The notes: generated by a model not told the origin, from the letters alone. Numbered from the stretch's first letter, positions 32,367 to 43,335 are shown. The stretch: 64,000 bases of DNA from Macrothele yani (GCA_039090855.1 CM077011.1:35483501-35547500), one strand, 5' to 3'. Made by a program: numbers and translations.

Positions 32367-33555
32367 CACTGAAGTGCCAGAAAAACTGGTACAGAGGAGC
32401 TTATGCAAAATACATAGCAACGTTACCTATGCGCGTATTCGGTTGCGTCAGCCAGTACGTATATAAAGCGATAGACATCCTCGCCAGCTGTCAGAGCTTT
32501 TTTCGCCATGAGAATGACAAGTAATACCGATTTAAGCGATTTAAACGCGGTGTCATAGTTGGCGATCGTGAAATGGTTCATAGTGGTTCAAGCATTACAA
32601 AGGTGTACCGTGACTACAAGAATTCAGAAAAAACCTCCAACCTACGATATCGGTGTGGCCGTAAAAAGACATTGGGTGAACGTGACCAACGTCCGCTGTC
32701 AAGAATCGTTTCACGCGATAGGCGCGCAACACTCTCGCAGGTATAATCGGAATTCAATGCTGGAACCACAACAAGCATCAGCATCCGGACTGTGCAACTT
32801 ACCCTGCATGATATGGGCTTTGGGAGCCGACACCCAACTCTAATCCTTTTGATGGGTGCACGACACAGAGCTATGCGCCTCGCTTCGGCACGGCAACACC
32901 GCTACTGGACATTTGATGACTGGAAACAAGCAGTCTGGTCTGACGAGTCGCGTTTCCAACTGTATCGGGCAGATGGAAGGATTCGTGTGTGGCGCAAACC
33001 CCATGAAGCCATGGATCCCGCCTGTCAACAGAGAACTGTACCGGCTGGTGGGGGGTCCGTAATGGTATGGGGTGTGTTTAGCTGGACTTCACTGGGACCC
33101 CTGGTACGTCTACAAACGTCTGAGACCGGCCAACGCTATGTGCGCATCCTTTCTGACGAGGTGTACCCGCTCATGTCCTGCACTCACGCTGATGGGTTGG
33201 GCCTTTCCAACAGGAAAATGCACCTCCACACAAGTGTCGGGATGCCACATTATGGTTAGAGGAGCATTCATCTGAGTTTGGGATGTTGCCATTCCCACAT
33301 AGGTCCACAGACCTGAACGTGATAGACCACATTTCAGATGCCATGCAACGGGCTATCGAACACAGGAATCCGAAACCTCGGAATACTCCCGAACTGTGGA
33401 ACGCTCTGCAGGAAGTATGGTGTGCATTGCCTACAGCATATTTCCAGAAGCTTGTGGAGTCCATGCCCCGTCGTTTTTCTGCAGTCCTGCGCTTCCGTGC
33501 GTGGGGGACCTACCAAGTATTAGACTGGTGTACCAGTTTTTCTGGCACTTCAGTG
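32367..33555 (+). mobile_element. Tc1-like transposon inserted in the RTE LINE
   Basis: TIRs start CACTGAAGTGCCAGAAAAAC and mirror at the right end (GTTTTTCTGGCACTTCAGTG). TA target duplications are at 32365-32366 and 33556-33557. The two flanks join into one LINE reading frame region, so this is a clean insertion. Confidence 0.95.
32510..33515 (+). pseudogene. Tc1-like transposase pseudogene (DD36E spacing, degraded)
   Basis: Recognisable blocks: DLSDL, FKRGVIVGDREMVHSGSSI, ERDQRPLSRIVSRDRRATL, then WSDESRFQLYRADGRIRVWR with the first Asp, and GGGSVMVWGVFSW. The second Asp is changed to Glu (FQQENAPPHKC) and the Glu to Asp (NVIDHISDAM). Spacing between those positions is 36. At least one frameshift occurs near 33195. 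Because two of three catalytic positions are altered, it is certainly inactive. Confidence 0.87.
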
Positions 33556-34080
33556 TATATCTCTCTCTATGCTTTTTTCAGTTGTCTATGGAATTTGTAG
33601 TCTCCGTACGCAAGCACTAGAATGAAGCATTGATTAAACACTTTTCTTTTAAGACATAATGGCACATTGCTCTAAAAATTGCTCTGTTTCTTCCGAAATA
33701 TCTCCAACCAAGTCTTTTTCGCCAATAAATTTCTTCATCAATGTGACCCTCGATTGATATCTGCTGCCCAAGGTAAATGCAGGTACTGGTTATCTGCAGC
33801 TTTTCTCCATTAATTGATGTCTTCATTCCTTGTAAAAAGCATTGTACTTCAGTTTTGTCTTCTGAAAGTTCATTTTTAATCACATTTTTTCACTCCTCTC
33901 AGCAAGTTCCTGGATCATACTCTGCAGCTCTGAAGTATTCTTTCAATGACCTCTGAAGGGTTCTTCAAAATACATTTTTTCTTTTCAAAAATACAACGGA
34001 AATAAGACCGGGTCGAAATCGGGTCAGGAACACCTTGACCCGACTCTTTTGACCCGCAAGAAATTGTCGACCCGTTGACC

Positions 34081-34710
34081 CTCTGACCCGTGACCCCTTT
34101 CCATCTCTGATCGTGGGGTCATTTGAATCCCGTTCTCAGCTGTACCGAGGGAGGGTGTGGATGTGGCGTCGACAGCATGAGACCATGGCACCGTTGTGGC
34201 AGGTAAGCTCTGTTCAAAGCGGTGGTGGCTCTGTGATGGTTTGGGAAGTCTCCTGATGGGACATATTAGGTACTTTAGTGTATCTGGAGAGCTTCTTAAC
34301 CACTGCGCTTTACCAGCATGTGCTAGCTGAGCAGTTACTTCGCGCATACTTCGGCCGATGTTCTGTTTTACAGGACAATGCGCCTCCACACCTGGCAGCA
34401 ACCACCCAGGCATGGCTCGTGGAACACTCGTATGAGTTTGGAACCATCCATTGTTCCCCAAGTTCCCCGGATTTAAACCCTGTGGAAGCTGTCTGGGGTG
34501 CCGTAGAAAGGAACATCAGATCCGTGGGTCCTGGACCAACAACGTCTCGGGGGGGGGGATTGTGGACAACGCTGCAACAGGCATGGCTGGAACGCCACCG
34601 GAAACCCTTTGGCATCTGCTGGAGTCGATGCCTCAGTGTGTACAGGCCGTGCTAGAGGAGGGCCAACAAGCTATTAGCTATTACTTGTAATGTTTTGTCC
34701 GTTGAATTAT
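34081..34710 (+). mobile_element. Tc1-like 3' remnant
   Basis: Only the catalytic half of the transposase and the 3' flank remain, starting near SFESRSQLYRGRVWMWRRQH. There is no 5' TIR. The 3' flank (GTAATGTTTTGTCCGTTGAA) matches the fragment at 14216-14360, so they belong to the same family. Confidence 0.8.
34125..34690 (+). pseudogene. Tc1-like transposase, catalytic half (DD36E)
   Basis: Blocks: GGGSVMVWEVS, then LQDNAPPHLAATTQAWLVEH with the second Asp, SPDLNPVEAVWGAVERNIRS with the Glu (36 residues apart), and PETLWHLLESMPQCVQAVLE. A poly-G tract at 34551-34559 shifts the frame. The first catalytic Asp region is altered (the DES motif is not intact). Confidence 0.82.
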
Positions 34711-37105
34711 TACCGCTCCCAGGAGCTGGGTGAGCGAACCATCTGCTGCGTCTTATTCGCTGTAGTGGGGTGAATTTTAAAAAGGCCGTAAATTTTCGTT
34801 ATTCTTATCTTCTATTATCTTCCGCCTATGGGTCTGTACCGTGAGGTTGGGTTTCCTAATTGAGGGTCTCCAAGCTCAGGGTTGACGGGCGCATTGCGTT
34901 GTGTTTCGTATGGGAGAACAAGGGAAATCCACATTCCTCCATATGCCGCTTGAAATTTAAGAAACATGATGTTAGATTGGGACTTTTATCCGGTGACTGG
35001 GTTTGCTAAATGCGAAAAAATTAACTTCTTAAAATCTGGGAGTTGCTACTCTATCAAAAAACTTTGCGATTATTTTAGTTAAGCGTTTCTGGTTTAAACA
35101 AACAAAAATTCACTCATTTTGGAGTTTCAAAGATTTGAGAAACTCTGGTAAATTTCAATACAAAATAAAGAATTTATTTTCGATAATGCTTCCTTAAAAT
35201 TTAGTACATTGATCGGTGGAGATTTCTTTTAACTTAAACCAAGTTATATATTTAGCTCATTAAGCAGCTTGAAATTCGTACTCTTATTCTAAAGTACACC
35301 TTTCACAAAGTATAAGAAAACTTTCATATATTTAGCACTTGCAAGAGAAAATTATCTTTCCTACCGAGGATGTATAGAAGACCAGATTATGCATACTCAT
35401 GCTAACGAGATATTGGAAATTATAAATTATTCTCACCAAATCTTTTTCTGTTCATCCCGTCGGTTTTAGTCCCGTATGAGTGTAGGATAAAGTCTATGAC
35501 TTTGGACCTCATCCGGTCCCGTTAAAGTTCGTGTAAGTTCGCTAGCTCTTCGGACATCTCGGTCTTCTGGCCTCCAAACTAGAGTCTCTGTGTTGTCACT
35601 GCGTGATGTGTATCATTTCATTTTTTTTGAGGATCCTCCTCAGTCTCCTGGTAACTTCTCTTTATCTGATAATATCTCTGTAATGTCCGGCGTCTCCTCT
35701 TGAACCATTTCTCAATCTCCAGCTTCTCTTGCTTGACTCCCAAGTCTCGAATGCTTACTACATCTGGTCTTCGTTACTACCGCCTTGATTTCCGCATCTT
35801 CAGTAATCTGCTGCATGGTCCCTTGAACATCTCTCGAAAATATTCTCTTGAATGCTTCTTCTCCCCCAAAAGAACTTCTGTCTCCTCCGTCTATATTAAA
35901 GGAGTTGGGTATTCTTCGCCCTACCCAAAATGGCTCACCCCTCATTGGCTAGGGCCTCCTCCCCTCGATTCGGCATTGGTTTACATCCCTAAATGGGATC
36001 CCTGTGATTCGTCGGCAAAGGTTGAGAACTTGGAATTTTCTGGAAGATGAATATTCCTTTCTCCTGTCAGCTTCTCTGCGGGATGTCCGAGTTGCCTGAG
36101 AAATTTCGCGTACGCTTACTGTGTGACCCTTTCTGTTGGTGTCAACCAGTTACGCCCACTACGAGAAATATGCTCTGTTCGTTCCCCGCTAGCGTTGCAT
36201 AGAACGTGCTTTCATCAAAAGAAAATGGTCAAGCAATTGGCCCTCTTCCTGTGAGTGCGAATCATCTTGACTAGTGCAGCGTTGTTCATTGTAACCTCCT
36301 TACGAGTTTTCGCTTTATTAACGAAGGGGTGTGTTTCGTGCCTATCCCTACTTGAATTCCGGCGAGCTCGGGGAACAGAAAAAAAAATAAAAGCAGAAAT
36401 TTAAAAGAATGATGAGAAATCAAAACGAATTTCCTCCTAAAGAAGGAAATCTGCTCTGACAGGTAATTATGAAATATGAATTATAATTTTCCTCTTAGGA
36501 TGCCTGTCTGCTTTACGCTTCTCGGGTTTTCTTTCCCATTTTCCGGGCTTTCTGAATTTTCTACTCGGTAACCGCTCTCCGGTTTTACTACTTCTTCGTA
36601 CTGCGTGATACCGGTGAAATTATTTGGTGAATGATTTGATTTCCTGCACGTAATAAATTGTAGGCCCCCTCTCCGAAATGCATACCTACGAAATCATGGT
36701 CATCCAATGTTGCACGATATTCCGGATGATATACGGGTAACAGAATAACCGAATTGAAAAAGCGGTAGAAACTGCAGTAAAATATCGAGACCAACGCAAA
36801 ATTACGTATAAAAGTGAAAAACGTATAGTCCAGGTTCCGTTGTAGTTTTTAATCGCTTTTCCTTACTTTTTATTGATGTGATGACTCCCACGTTGATAGA
36901 GTGCATGACGAAGAAGGAGTTTGTTTGTTACTATAGGGAATAATGGTCATGTCGTCTCTCTTTCTTTCTTTCTTTCTTTCTTCATTCTCGCACATCTCCA
37001 CATTCTCCCTTTTCTGCTGCATCACTAAGCTGTTCTCTGAGATTCAGAAGATAGCTTAGTGATATGTAAGAATTACAAACTACCAGATACATTTTTAACT
37101 AATTA
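34711..37105. other. No gene identified; (TTTC)n at 36960-36983
   Basis: A long stretch without a defensible gene. Minus-strand frames near 35712-35945 and 36588-36794 have no domain I recognise. The only clear simple repeat is TTTCTTTC near 36960. Confidence 0.4.
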
Positions 37106-37109
37106 TTTA

Positions 37110-37800
37110 CTTACTGTACCCGTATCAAACATCTCCATTTACAGCGATCTTGACATACAACTCGGGCTTCACTGACCTCCATCACACGACGTACACAAGT
37201 CCTTTTATGCTTCATACTCATAATCATTTTCTCGTACAAATACTCTTGGATCTGATCCTTTCATGACTTCCTCTGCCTTTCCTTCCTGCCACTTGGGCTA
37301 AACAAAATTTCTTAGTAAGCATCTCATCACTCATTCTTTCAACATGGCCAAACCACCTAAGAATATTAGTCTCTACCTTACTGACAGCATTTTGCTTTCC
37401 GTTACACAACTACAACACATCTTCATTCCTCGCAGAATCAGAACATTTCTTGCCATAAACCTCCCCGTAAGTAACGCATTTCTCCAGCACATAAACGATT
37501 CCTATGTTTCTTCTGTAGCACCCATGTTTCACTGCCACACATCAGAATAGGAACAATTACACTTTCATGCAGAGCCATGCATGTGGGACTCTCTTGAGAT
37601 CCTATTATTCCTGTGAAAACCTCCTAAAGCAGCTATGACTTTCAATGAAGTATTCACTCGTCTACTAATTTCACCATCTAATTTGTTCTCTCTATCAAAC
37701 ATGCTTCCTAAATACACAAACTCATTCACATGATCAATCACTGTGCCATTTAGACTTATATATAGTACCAGAAACCCTAAACTAGAGAAATACGATTTGT
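37110..37800 (-). pseudogene. LINE reverse-transcriptase C-terminal fragment
   Basis: Reading minus: VNEFVYLGSMFDRENKLDGE, ISRRVN, and later KVETNILRWFGHVERMSDEM and LTKKFCLAQVAGRKGRGS. The YLGS...EI.RRV and LRW.GHVERM..RLTK blocks are those of the region downstream of the polymerase fingers and palm in several non-LTR retrotransposons. It is a different family from the RTE copy at 32105-33960. Stops and shifts abound. Confidence 0.78.
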
Positions 37801-38680
37801 ATAGCCTTAGATACTCGTTGGGGTCGTTAACCCATTCTCCCCCGAAAATTTTAAAAATGGGTGCTCTGAAATACCTAAGTCATACGAGTTTAAATCATCG
37901 TGCTGCCCGTCTTCTTCCTTCCTTCCTTTTTTTCCCCTCTCGCCTTTCAAGATAATAGTCATCATTTGTTTTGTATATTATGAAAAACAACTGTGCACAA
38001 GGCAAAAAGAGAAAAAACAACAACTTAAAAACAAGCAAACCAGCAATAAAGAAAGTGATCATTAGCGGCGTTCTGGTGCGTCAGTATCCTAACAAAAAAA
38101 AAAAAAAAAAGGAAGAAAAACTAACTGAGGAAAATTAATTTTCCTTCAAACATCCGCATACCGTGAAAAATTAGAAGCCAAAACAAAGGGGAAGAAAAAC
38201 TAAAGTCAGGTCAAGGTTCTCGTGCAGCAAGGGAGAAAGGACCAGCTCGACTTTAAGTACCTTTATGGATGAGTAGGACTTACTCGACAGTTCGTATTGT
38301 ATTGTTTCTCCTGTGAAGGGTGTTTACGTTTTCTTAATGACTCACTAGTCGTGACCGAGTCTCCTGCACCGCAGCGATTAATTGTTAAATGAAGAAGTGC
38401 AAATGGCGTTATGTTTAAAAATAAATAAATACAACCTCTTGAGGGACATAAATAACAGAAGACGCGATTGATAATTACCTCGTGTGTGTCAGCGTGGTGG
38501 TGGCGGGGGGTGTCTGTGTGAAGAAAGATACTTGTTTAGAAAATGTGATATGCAATGATTTATTGCTATTGGAATTTCTTACTTTTGCGCGGTTTCCTTT
38601 TTTCGTCCTCTCTTTTTTTTTTTTTATTTCATGATTATATTTATTTCTGAGCGTAGTGAAAATATTATTTGGAAGTGCTA
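37801..38680. other. No gene identified
   Basis: Unique AT-rich DNA with a poly-A run near 38094-38110. Confidence 0.5.
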
Positions 38681-38685
38681 TCTCT

Positions 38686-38913
38686 GCCTCCCCGGTGGCG
38701 AGTGGTCTAAGCGATGGCCTCTGATCATTCGTCTGAAAAGGGTCCGGGTTCGAATCCCGGTGAAGCATGGATGTTGTGTTTTTCTTACGGCACTAGCTCT
38801 CTCCCTTCCCTGGAACCAGTGAACCAGTGACCCTAAATTAGGGACGGGCAACTGTTTATAGCCCACTGAGTTACTCACGCCGGTCGTTAAACCTCCAATC
38901 AAAAAAATAAAAT
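38686..38913 (+). mobile_element. SINE-A copy, AACCAGTG-duplication subtype
   Basis: Complete plus-strand copy. It carries the same 8-bp duplication (GGAACCAGTGAACCAGTGAC) as the copy at 13978. One base is missing in box A (GGTGGCGAGTGGTCTAAG). The target duplication is not clear. Confidence 0.92.
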
Positions 38914-39099
38914 ACTATTTGTAATATTTCACAGCATTAGCCTTCGATATAAAATGCAGTACTGCTTATAAAAATTGCAACACCATGAAAGAAACGCGCT
39001 GTTTAAATGAAATTTATATCCCTGATTCCTCTTGTTACCAAAAATAACTGATTACATTTGACGAGTTACAAAATATTTCTTCGCTTCAAAATTCAATGT

Positions 39100-39330
39100 G
39101 CTGCCCCGATGGCGCAGTGGTTTAAGCGATGGCCTCTGATCATTCGTCTGAAAGGGGTCCGGGTTCGAATCCCGGTGAGGCATGGATGTTGTGTTTGTCT
39201 TACGGCACTGGCTTTCTACCTTCCATGAAACCAGTGACCCTAAATTAGGAATGGGTGACTGCTTATAGCCCACTGAGTTGCTCACGGTGATCGTTAAAAC
39301 TCCAACCAACCAAAAAAAAAAAAAAACACA
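39100..39330 (+). mobile_element. SINE-A copy in the Tc1 3' end
   Basis: Flanked by ATTCAATGT (39091-39099) and ACTCAATGT (39331-39339). It landed on the transposase stop codon region, which lies inside the right-hand duplication. Confidence 0.92.
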
Positions 39331-39332
39331 AC

Positions 39333-40596
39333 TCAATGTCGTGCAAAGCCACGTCGAGCAACAATAATAGTCTCTACACGGTGTTTTTTTTTTTTTTTTT
39401 TTTTTGATTGGAGGTTTAACGACCACCGTGAGCAACTCAATGGGCTATAAGCAGTCGCCCGTCCCTAATTTAGGGTCACTGGTTCCAGGGAAGGGAGAGA
39501 GCCAGTGCCGTAAGACAAACACAACATCCATGCCTCACCGGGATTCGAACCCGGACCCCAGACGGGAATGATCAGAGGCCAGCGCCTTAGACCACTGCGC
39601 CACCGGGGCGGCCTCTACACGGTGTGACATCATTGAATGGAAGAGGTTTTGGATATTGACCGAGGGAATAACCTGCCAAGCTGCTTCTAGGCGAGACTAA
39701 AGTTCATTGGTGGTGACTGGGGAAGGCACTTGACGGGCAAGTAGTCGCTTAGCTACCATGTCCCAGACATGTTCGATAGAGGGAGTATCCGGTGAACATG
39801 CAGGCTATGGAGGAAGCGGTATCTTTCGTGCATTAAATAGGTCTTAGGCATTTCAGGCCACGTGTGGCCGAGGATCGTCCTGCTGGAATATAGTGCCAGG
39901 ACAACTCTGAAGGAAACCTCTGCCTTTAAAAGCATCCCTGATGTGTCGCTAGATGTTGAGAGTTCTATCAATTCCTATCAGACAAGATCCCGAACTGAAC
40001 CCAATGATGCCCCCAAACCATGTTGCTTGGCGTTGGGCGTTAAAATGCACGCTGCAAGATGCCGTTCACCACGATGTCTTCGAACTTATATGCAACCATC
40101 ATGGTTCATCACGTTGAAGCGTGACTCGTCGGAAAGCAGGAACTGTTGGCCATCAGCTCGACAATGACTGTGTTCAAGACCCCCATTGCAGCCTGAGGCG
40201 CCTGTGGTTGAGGGTCAAAGAAATGCGCTGCAATGGGCTGCCAGCGACAGTTCCTCTGTTAAGCAGACGATGTTGAACTATACTGAATGAGAAAGTCTAC
40301 CTGTGACAGTTGTCCACTGCTGCTCTAACAACGGTGATGTTGCTATGGGTTCGGCCACTGCCATGTGATAGAGGTGTCTGTCATCCCGTGCAGTCGGGCA
40401 ATTTTGCGGTCCATTTCCCGGATTTCAGTGGTTCCAAGCCTCATCTGTCCACTGACCCCACGTTTTAATCACTTCACTGGCGTTTCTTCCCGGCAATTTC
40501 GCGATAGGAAAATCCATCTTCAATCATCCCCAAAATCCTTCTTCGCTCCAAGTCCGTCAGATATTCATCATGCGACCTTCTTCGGCGACGGGGCAT
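39333..40596 (-). pseudogene. Tc1-like transposase pseudogene (DD34E)
   Basis: Start ATG 40596: MPRRRRSHDEYLTDLERRRI, then GMIEDGFSYREIAGK (helix-turn-helix). Further blocks: FQQDDPRPHVA with the second Asp, SPDTPSIEHVWDMVAKRL with the Glu, and NIQNLFHSM. The spacing from the second Asp to Glu is 34. A SINE-A splits the last ~15 codons (VETIIVARRGFARH follows it). There are many stops, and the first Asp region is obscured by frameshifts. Confidence 0.82.
39385..39612 (-). mobile_element. SINE-A copy with 12-13-bp target duplication
   Basis: Flanked by CTCTACACGGTGT (39372-39384 and 39613-39625), with a 21-base T run at the 3' end and a near-consensus body. It interrupts the C-terminal codons of the Tc1 transposase. 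Confidence 0.95.
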
Positions 40597-40654
40597 ATTG
40601 AAACAGAAGAAACACCCTTTCGACTCTATACCAGCTCTTCACTGATTGCAGCAT

Positions 40655-41562
40655 CATATCAAATCAGATCATATGTAGAGGATTTTTGGAAGGGAGTGCC
40701 TGACCCCAGGTCTTAAACAACCCTTAGAAATAGGAAGCTAGGAGATTTGGGCTAGAGTGCTCGATAGGAAAGTGACACGGAAGCGAAGTAGAAAGGGGGA
40801 GAACGAGGTCCTTATTTATTACCGGGGGCCAGTACCCGAAGTCCAACGACTTAACGTACCCGTCTAAGGCGTCGGCGGTGTTGGCTTGATTTGATTTTAT
40901 GTATTGTGGTGGACGCTAACTTATCAGTTCCAGACATTGGAGCAGAGAAGCAAATAAATAAGTAGTTAAACGAATTGAATGTAATGACAAATGATCTGGA
41001 CTGCACTTATCTTTATTCTTCAGATTGGGGGAAAAAGGGGAATATTGGTTAGTCAAAATAAATGGTACATACTTCCAGCGGGAGATGGATGTTATGGGCG
41101 GCTTTCTCTGCGTTTTCCCCGCCAATTCTGTTCCTATCTTTACGTGGCTACATGCCCGCGTGAAATCTTTTCTCCTTCTCAGTGAAGATTTCCAACAAGG
41201 TCTTCTGTTTATCACTGCTACGTCCAAATCCCCTTTACAATCTGACCTCTACCGATGCTCTTGACGTAAGAAGTTGTACTGTTAATTGCATCCTCCGATA
41301 GACGGGGGGGGGGGTGTCCTTTTGTTCGTGGGAGGTCCCTGTCCGAGAAAGAAGGCTTTCCCCGAAATGAATCTACTGTTAAGTTAGAGTGATTTTCTCT
41401 AGCTTTCGTTCGCACACAAAGTAACAAAGGTTACCATTTAATTAAAGTTTAAATATTTCCATATAACAGCGGATATTTAGTGGTTCGAGCGTTCGTACCT
41501 ATCCTGGGATCGAACCCGAGGTTTTCTCTGTGGCAGTCCTGAACGTTGACCACTAGGCTACC
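40655..41562 (-). mobile_element. SINE-C copy with a ~570-bp internal insertion
   Basis: Target duplication CTGATTGCAGCATC at about 40638-40651 and 41567-41580. The 3' half (40655-40880) matches the copy at 24529 closely. The tRNA-like head (GGTAGCCTAGTGGTCAACGT, GGGTTCGATCCCAGG as complement) lies at 41465-41562. In between, 40890-41460 is unrelated sequence with no recognisable family. It sits in the 5' region of a Tc1 element. Confidence 0.8.
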
Positions 41563-41759
41563 AGCGGCCTTCTGATTGCAGCATCTTGTTTGAGCCAGCT
41601 CTTAATACCCAACACCGGACGGTTCAGAGGGCACTGCTCCGAAACCGCATATTCTCTCGCATTTTAATCATTTGCATGTCCCAACCTGTTTTACATATGC
41701 TGTAAGTTTTGAGCTAATACCACCAGTCCTTCATTATGCTACAATTTTCACCAACAGTA

Positions 41760-41910
41760 GGGTATTAGAAATGGTAATAAAATGTATTAGTCTTTGGACA
41801 AGTTTTGTGCCATGATTCCCGAATTACCACATTGATTTTCACTAAGATATCATTAGTGTTTATCCTTGGTGATGAAGAGAAAAACTAGAAATATTATAAA
41901 AACAAATACA
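41760..41910. other. Unassigned spacer
   Basis: Short AT-rich spacer between a Tc1 end and a SINE-D copy. Confidence 0.4.
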
Positions 41911-41914
41911 CTTA

Positions 41915-42062
41915 TAACGAAGTAAATTTCTCCGTCATTTTTGGTCCACGCCGGGGATCGAACCCGAGTCCACTTATTACGGAACAAGTCGCTCTACCAA
42001 CTGAGCTACGCAGACGTTCGTACTTGCTGCTATCTGCTTTTATGTCGTGTGCGTCCTGAGGG
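41915..42062 (-). mobile_element. SINE-D copy with a well-preserved tRNA-like head
   Basis: The minus strand reads GTCTGCGTAGCTCAGTTGGT, AGAGCGACTTGTTCCGTAAT, AAGTGGACTCGGGTTCGATC, CCCGGCGTGGAC. A 7-bp acceptor stem (GTCTGCG with CGTGGAC), a 4-bp D stem and a T stem all pair. The anticodon loop has 8 bases (TTCCGTAA), not 7, so it is unlikely to be a working tRNA. A leader and an AAAATGACGGAGAAATTTAC tail shared with 9395-9545 mark it as a dispersed element. Confidence 0.7.
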
Positions 42063-42630
42063 GCGGGCACGTTACATACTTCAACCCTCGCCCTTTCCTC
42101 CGAAAGAGAATAGTTACCCAAATGAGCTGAAAATTACCAACAAAATCGTAGTGTTCTTTGGTTTTCAGAATATAAATACAAGCGAAAAGTCAGTTTACCT
42201 AGAACACCAACATTACGTGAAGCTTGATTAATTGTCGTGGCTAGTTCGTTTTAGGTAAAACCCTAGGTAGCTTAAAGGAGAAATGCCCCTAATTCAAAAC
42301 AGAAATGTCACTTCAAGAATACGTCAAGAGATCTACTCACAGTTTCAACCTTTTATTCTGGTTAGCAAACACATTAGTCATTTCAATAATAATGAAACAT
42401 AGCATTCAATACACGCTCTTCAATCAAGCTCGAATAACATCAGACTCTAAACGTGTAACATCGACTATCACATAACAAATATCTTTCCAACTAGCCGAAT
42501 ATCTAACAAGAATGCAAATTCAACTAACGTGAATTAGCCAGTAGATCTAGCGAAAGACAGCGGAATGCATTTAACGTGAGACAACCATATACGTCGTAAA
42601 CCTCGTTCTGATCTCCTGGTTTTTACGCTT
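42063..42630. other. No gene identified
   Basis: Unique-looking AT-rich sequence. Confidence 0.5.
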
Positions 42631-42631
42631 T

Positions 42632-43335
42632 CCAACCGTAGGTTGAAGAAGCGTATATGCTCCAGCTTTGTCCGTCCGCTCGATAACTCGCGTAAAAATG
42701 GTTCGATTTCATTGAAATTTTAGCATGTGGTAGAGGACCACCTGGGGACGGACCCTGTTGAAAAATGGGCGAAGTGGGATCAAAGGTCAGGACACAGGAG
42801 CGGGATCCATTCCGTTGCCCTTATGCGTCGTAACTTGCGTAAAAGTGGTTCGATTTCAATGAAATTTTAGTATGTGGTAGCGAACTACCTGGGGACAAAC
42901 TTTGTTGAAAATGGGCGAAATGGGGTCAAAGGTCACGACATAGGAGCGGGATCCATTACATTGCAGTTATGCATAATAACTTTCGTAAAGTAGGTTCGAT
43001 TTCCATGAAAATTTAGTAGGTGGTAGGGGACCACCTGGGGACGAACCCTATTGAAAATGGGCGAAAAGGGGGTCGCAGGTCCGGACATAGAAACGGTATC
43101 CATTCCATCGCCCTTATGCGTTATAACTTACGTAAAAATGCTTCGATTGCGACAAAACGTTATCATGCTGTTCCGGAAGTATACTTAACCGCTTCTGTCG
43201 AATACCCTCGAAATAGGGTCAAAGGTCAGGGCATAAGAGCGAGATTTATTGTACAGCCATTATCCTCATAACTTGAGTAATGATTTCTGATGTGTTGGAA
43301 AGCGCATCATAATCAATGCATTGCCTGACTTTACT
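42632..43335 (-). repeat. DR1-repeat family copy, complete at both ends
   Basis: In inverse orientation to the other copies. The left end is a hairpin-forming TACGCTTTCCAACCGTAGG with TTGAAGAAGCGTATATGC. The right end is GTTGGAAAGCGCATCATAAT, then CAATGCATTGCCTGAC. Four units of about 146 bp carry GGRTCAAAGGTCA-type motifs at about 42778, 42924, 43070 (decayed: GGTCGCAGGTCCG) and 43216. Confidence 0.9.

Larger units (their letters stand above)
32105..33960 (-). pseudogene. RTE-clade LINE reverse-transcriptase 3' part, split by a Tc1
   Basis: Reading minus from 33960: KTEVQCFLQGMKTSINGEKL, then STCIYLGQQISIEGHIDEEI and RLGWRYFGRNRAIFRAM, then VLAYGDYKFHRQLKKA at about 33600-33560. The Tc1 at 32367-33555 interrupts, and the LINE resumes with VEDIMIRVKSLKEQWAGHVT and RRTDHRWTTEIL (about 32320-32240). 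The order YLGQ - DEEI - LGW.AFGK - YGAETW - WAGH..RRTDNRW is that of RTE-type elements. Some sequence between the YGDYK block and the Tc1 junction is already deleted. Several stops; inactive. Confidence 0.85.
38962..41757 (-). mobile_element. Tc1-like transposon holding three SINEs
   Basis: The left end CTGCTTATAAAAATTGCAAC, then ACCATGAAA, matches the complement of the right end (CTGTTGGTGAAAATTGTAGC, then ATAATGAA) imperfectly. TA dinucleotides at 38960-38961 and 41758-41759 bound it. Inserted SINEs lie at 39100, 39385 and about 40655. Without them the element is about 1.4 kb. A second, truncated copy of the same family lies at about 46225-46740. Confidence 0.8.

Noticed and set aside
35700..36050. 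116-residue plus-strand frame as a gene
   Set aside because: No start context, no domain, and the composition resembles antisense of a degraded element.
41950..42020. A functional tRNA gene on the minus strand
   Set aside because: Stems pair, but the anticodon loop has eight bases and the leader and tail recur at 9395-9545, so it is a dispersed element.
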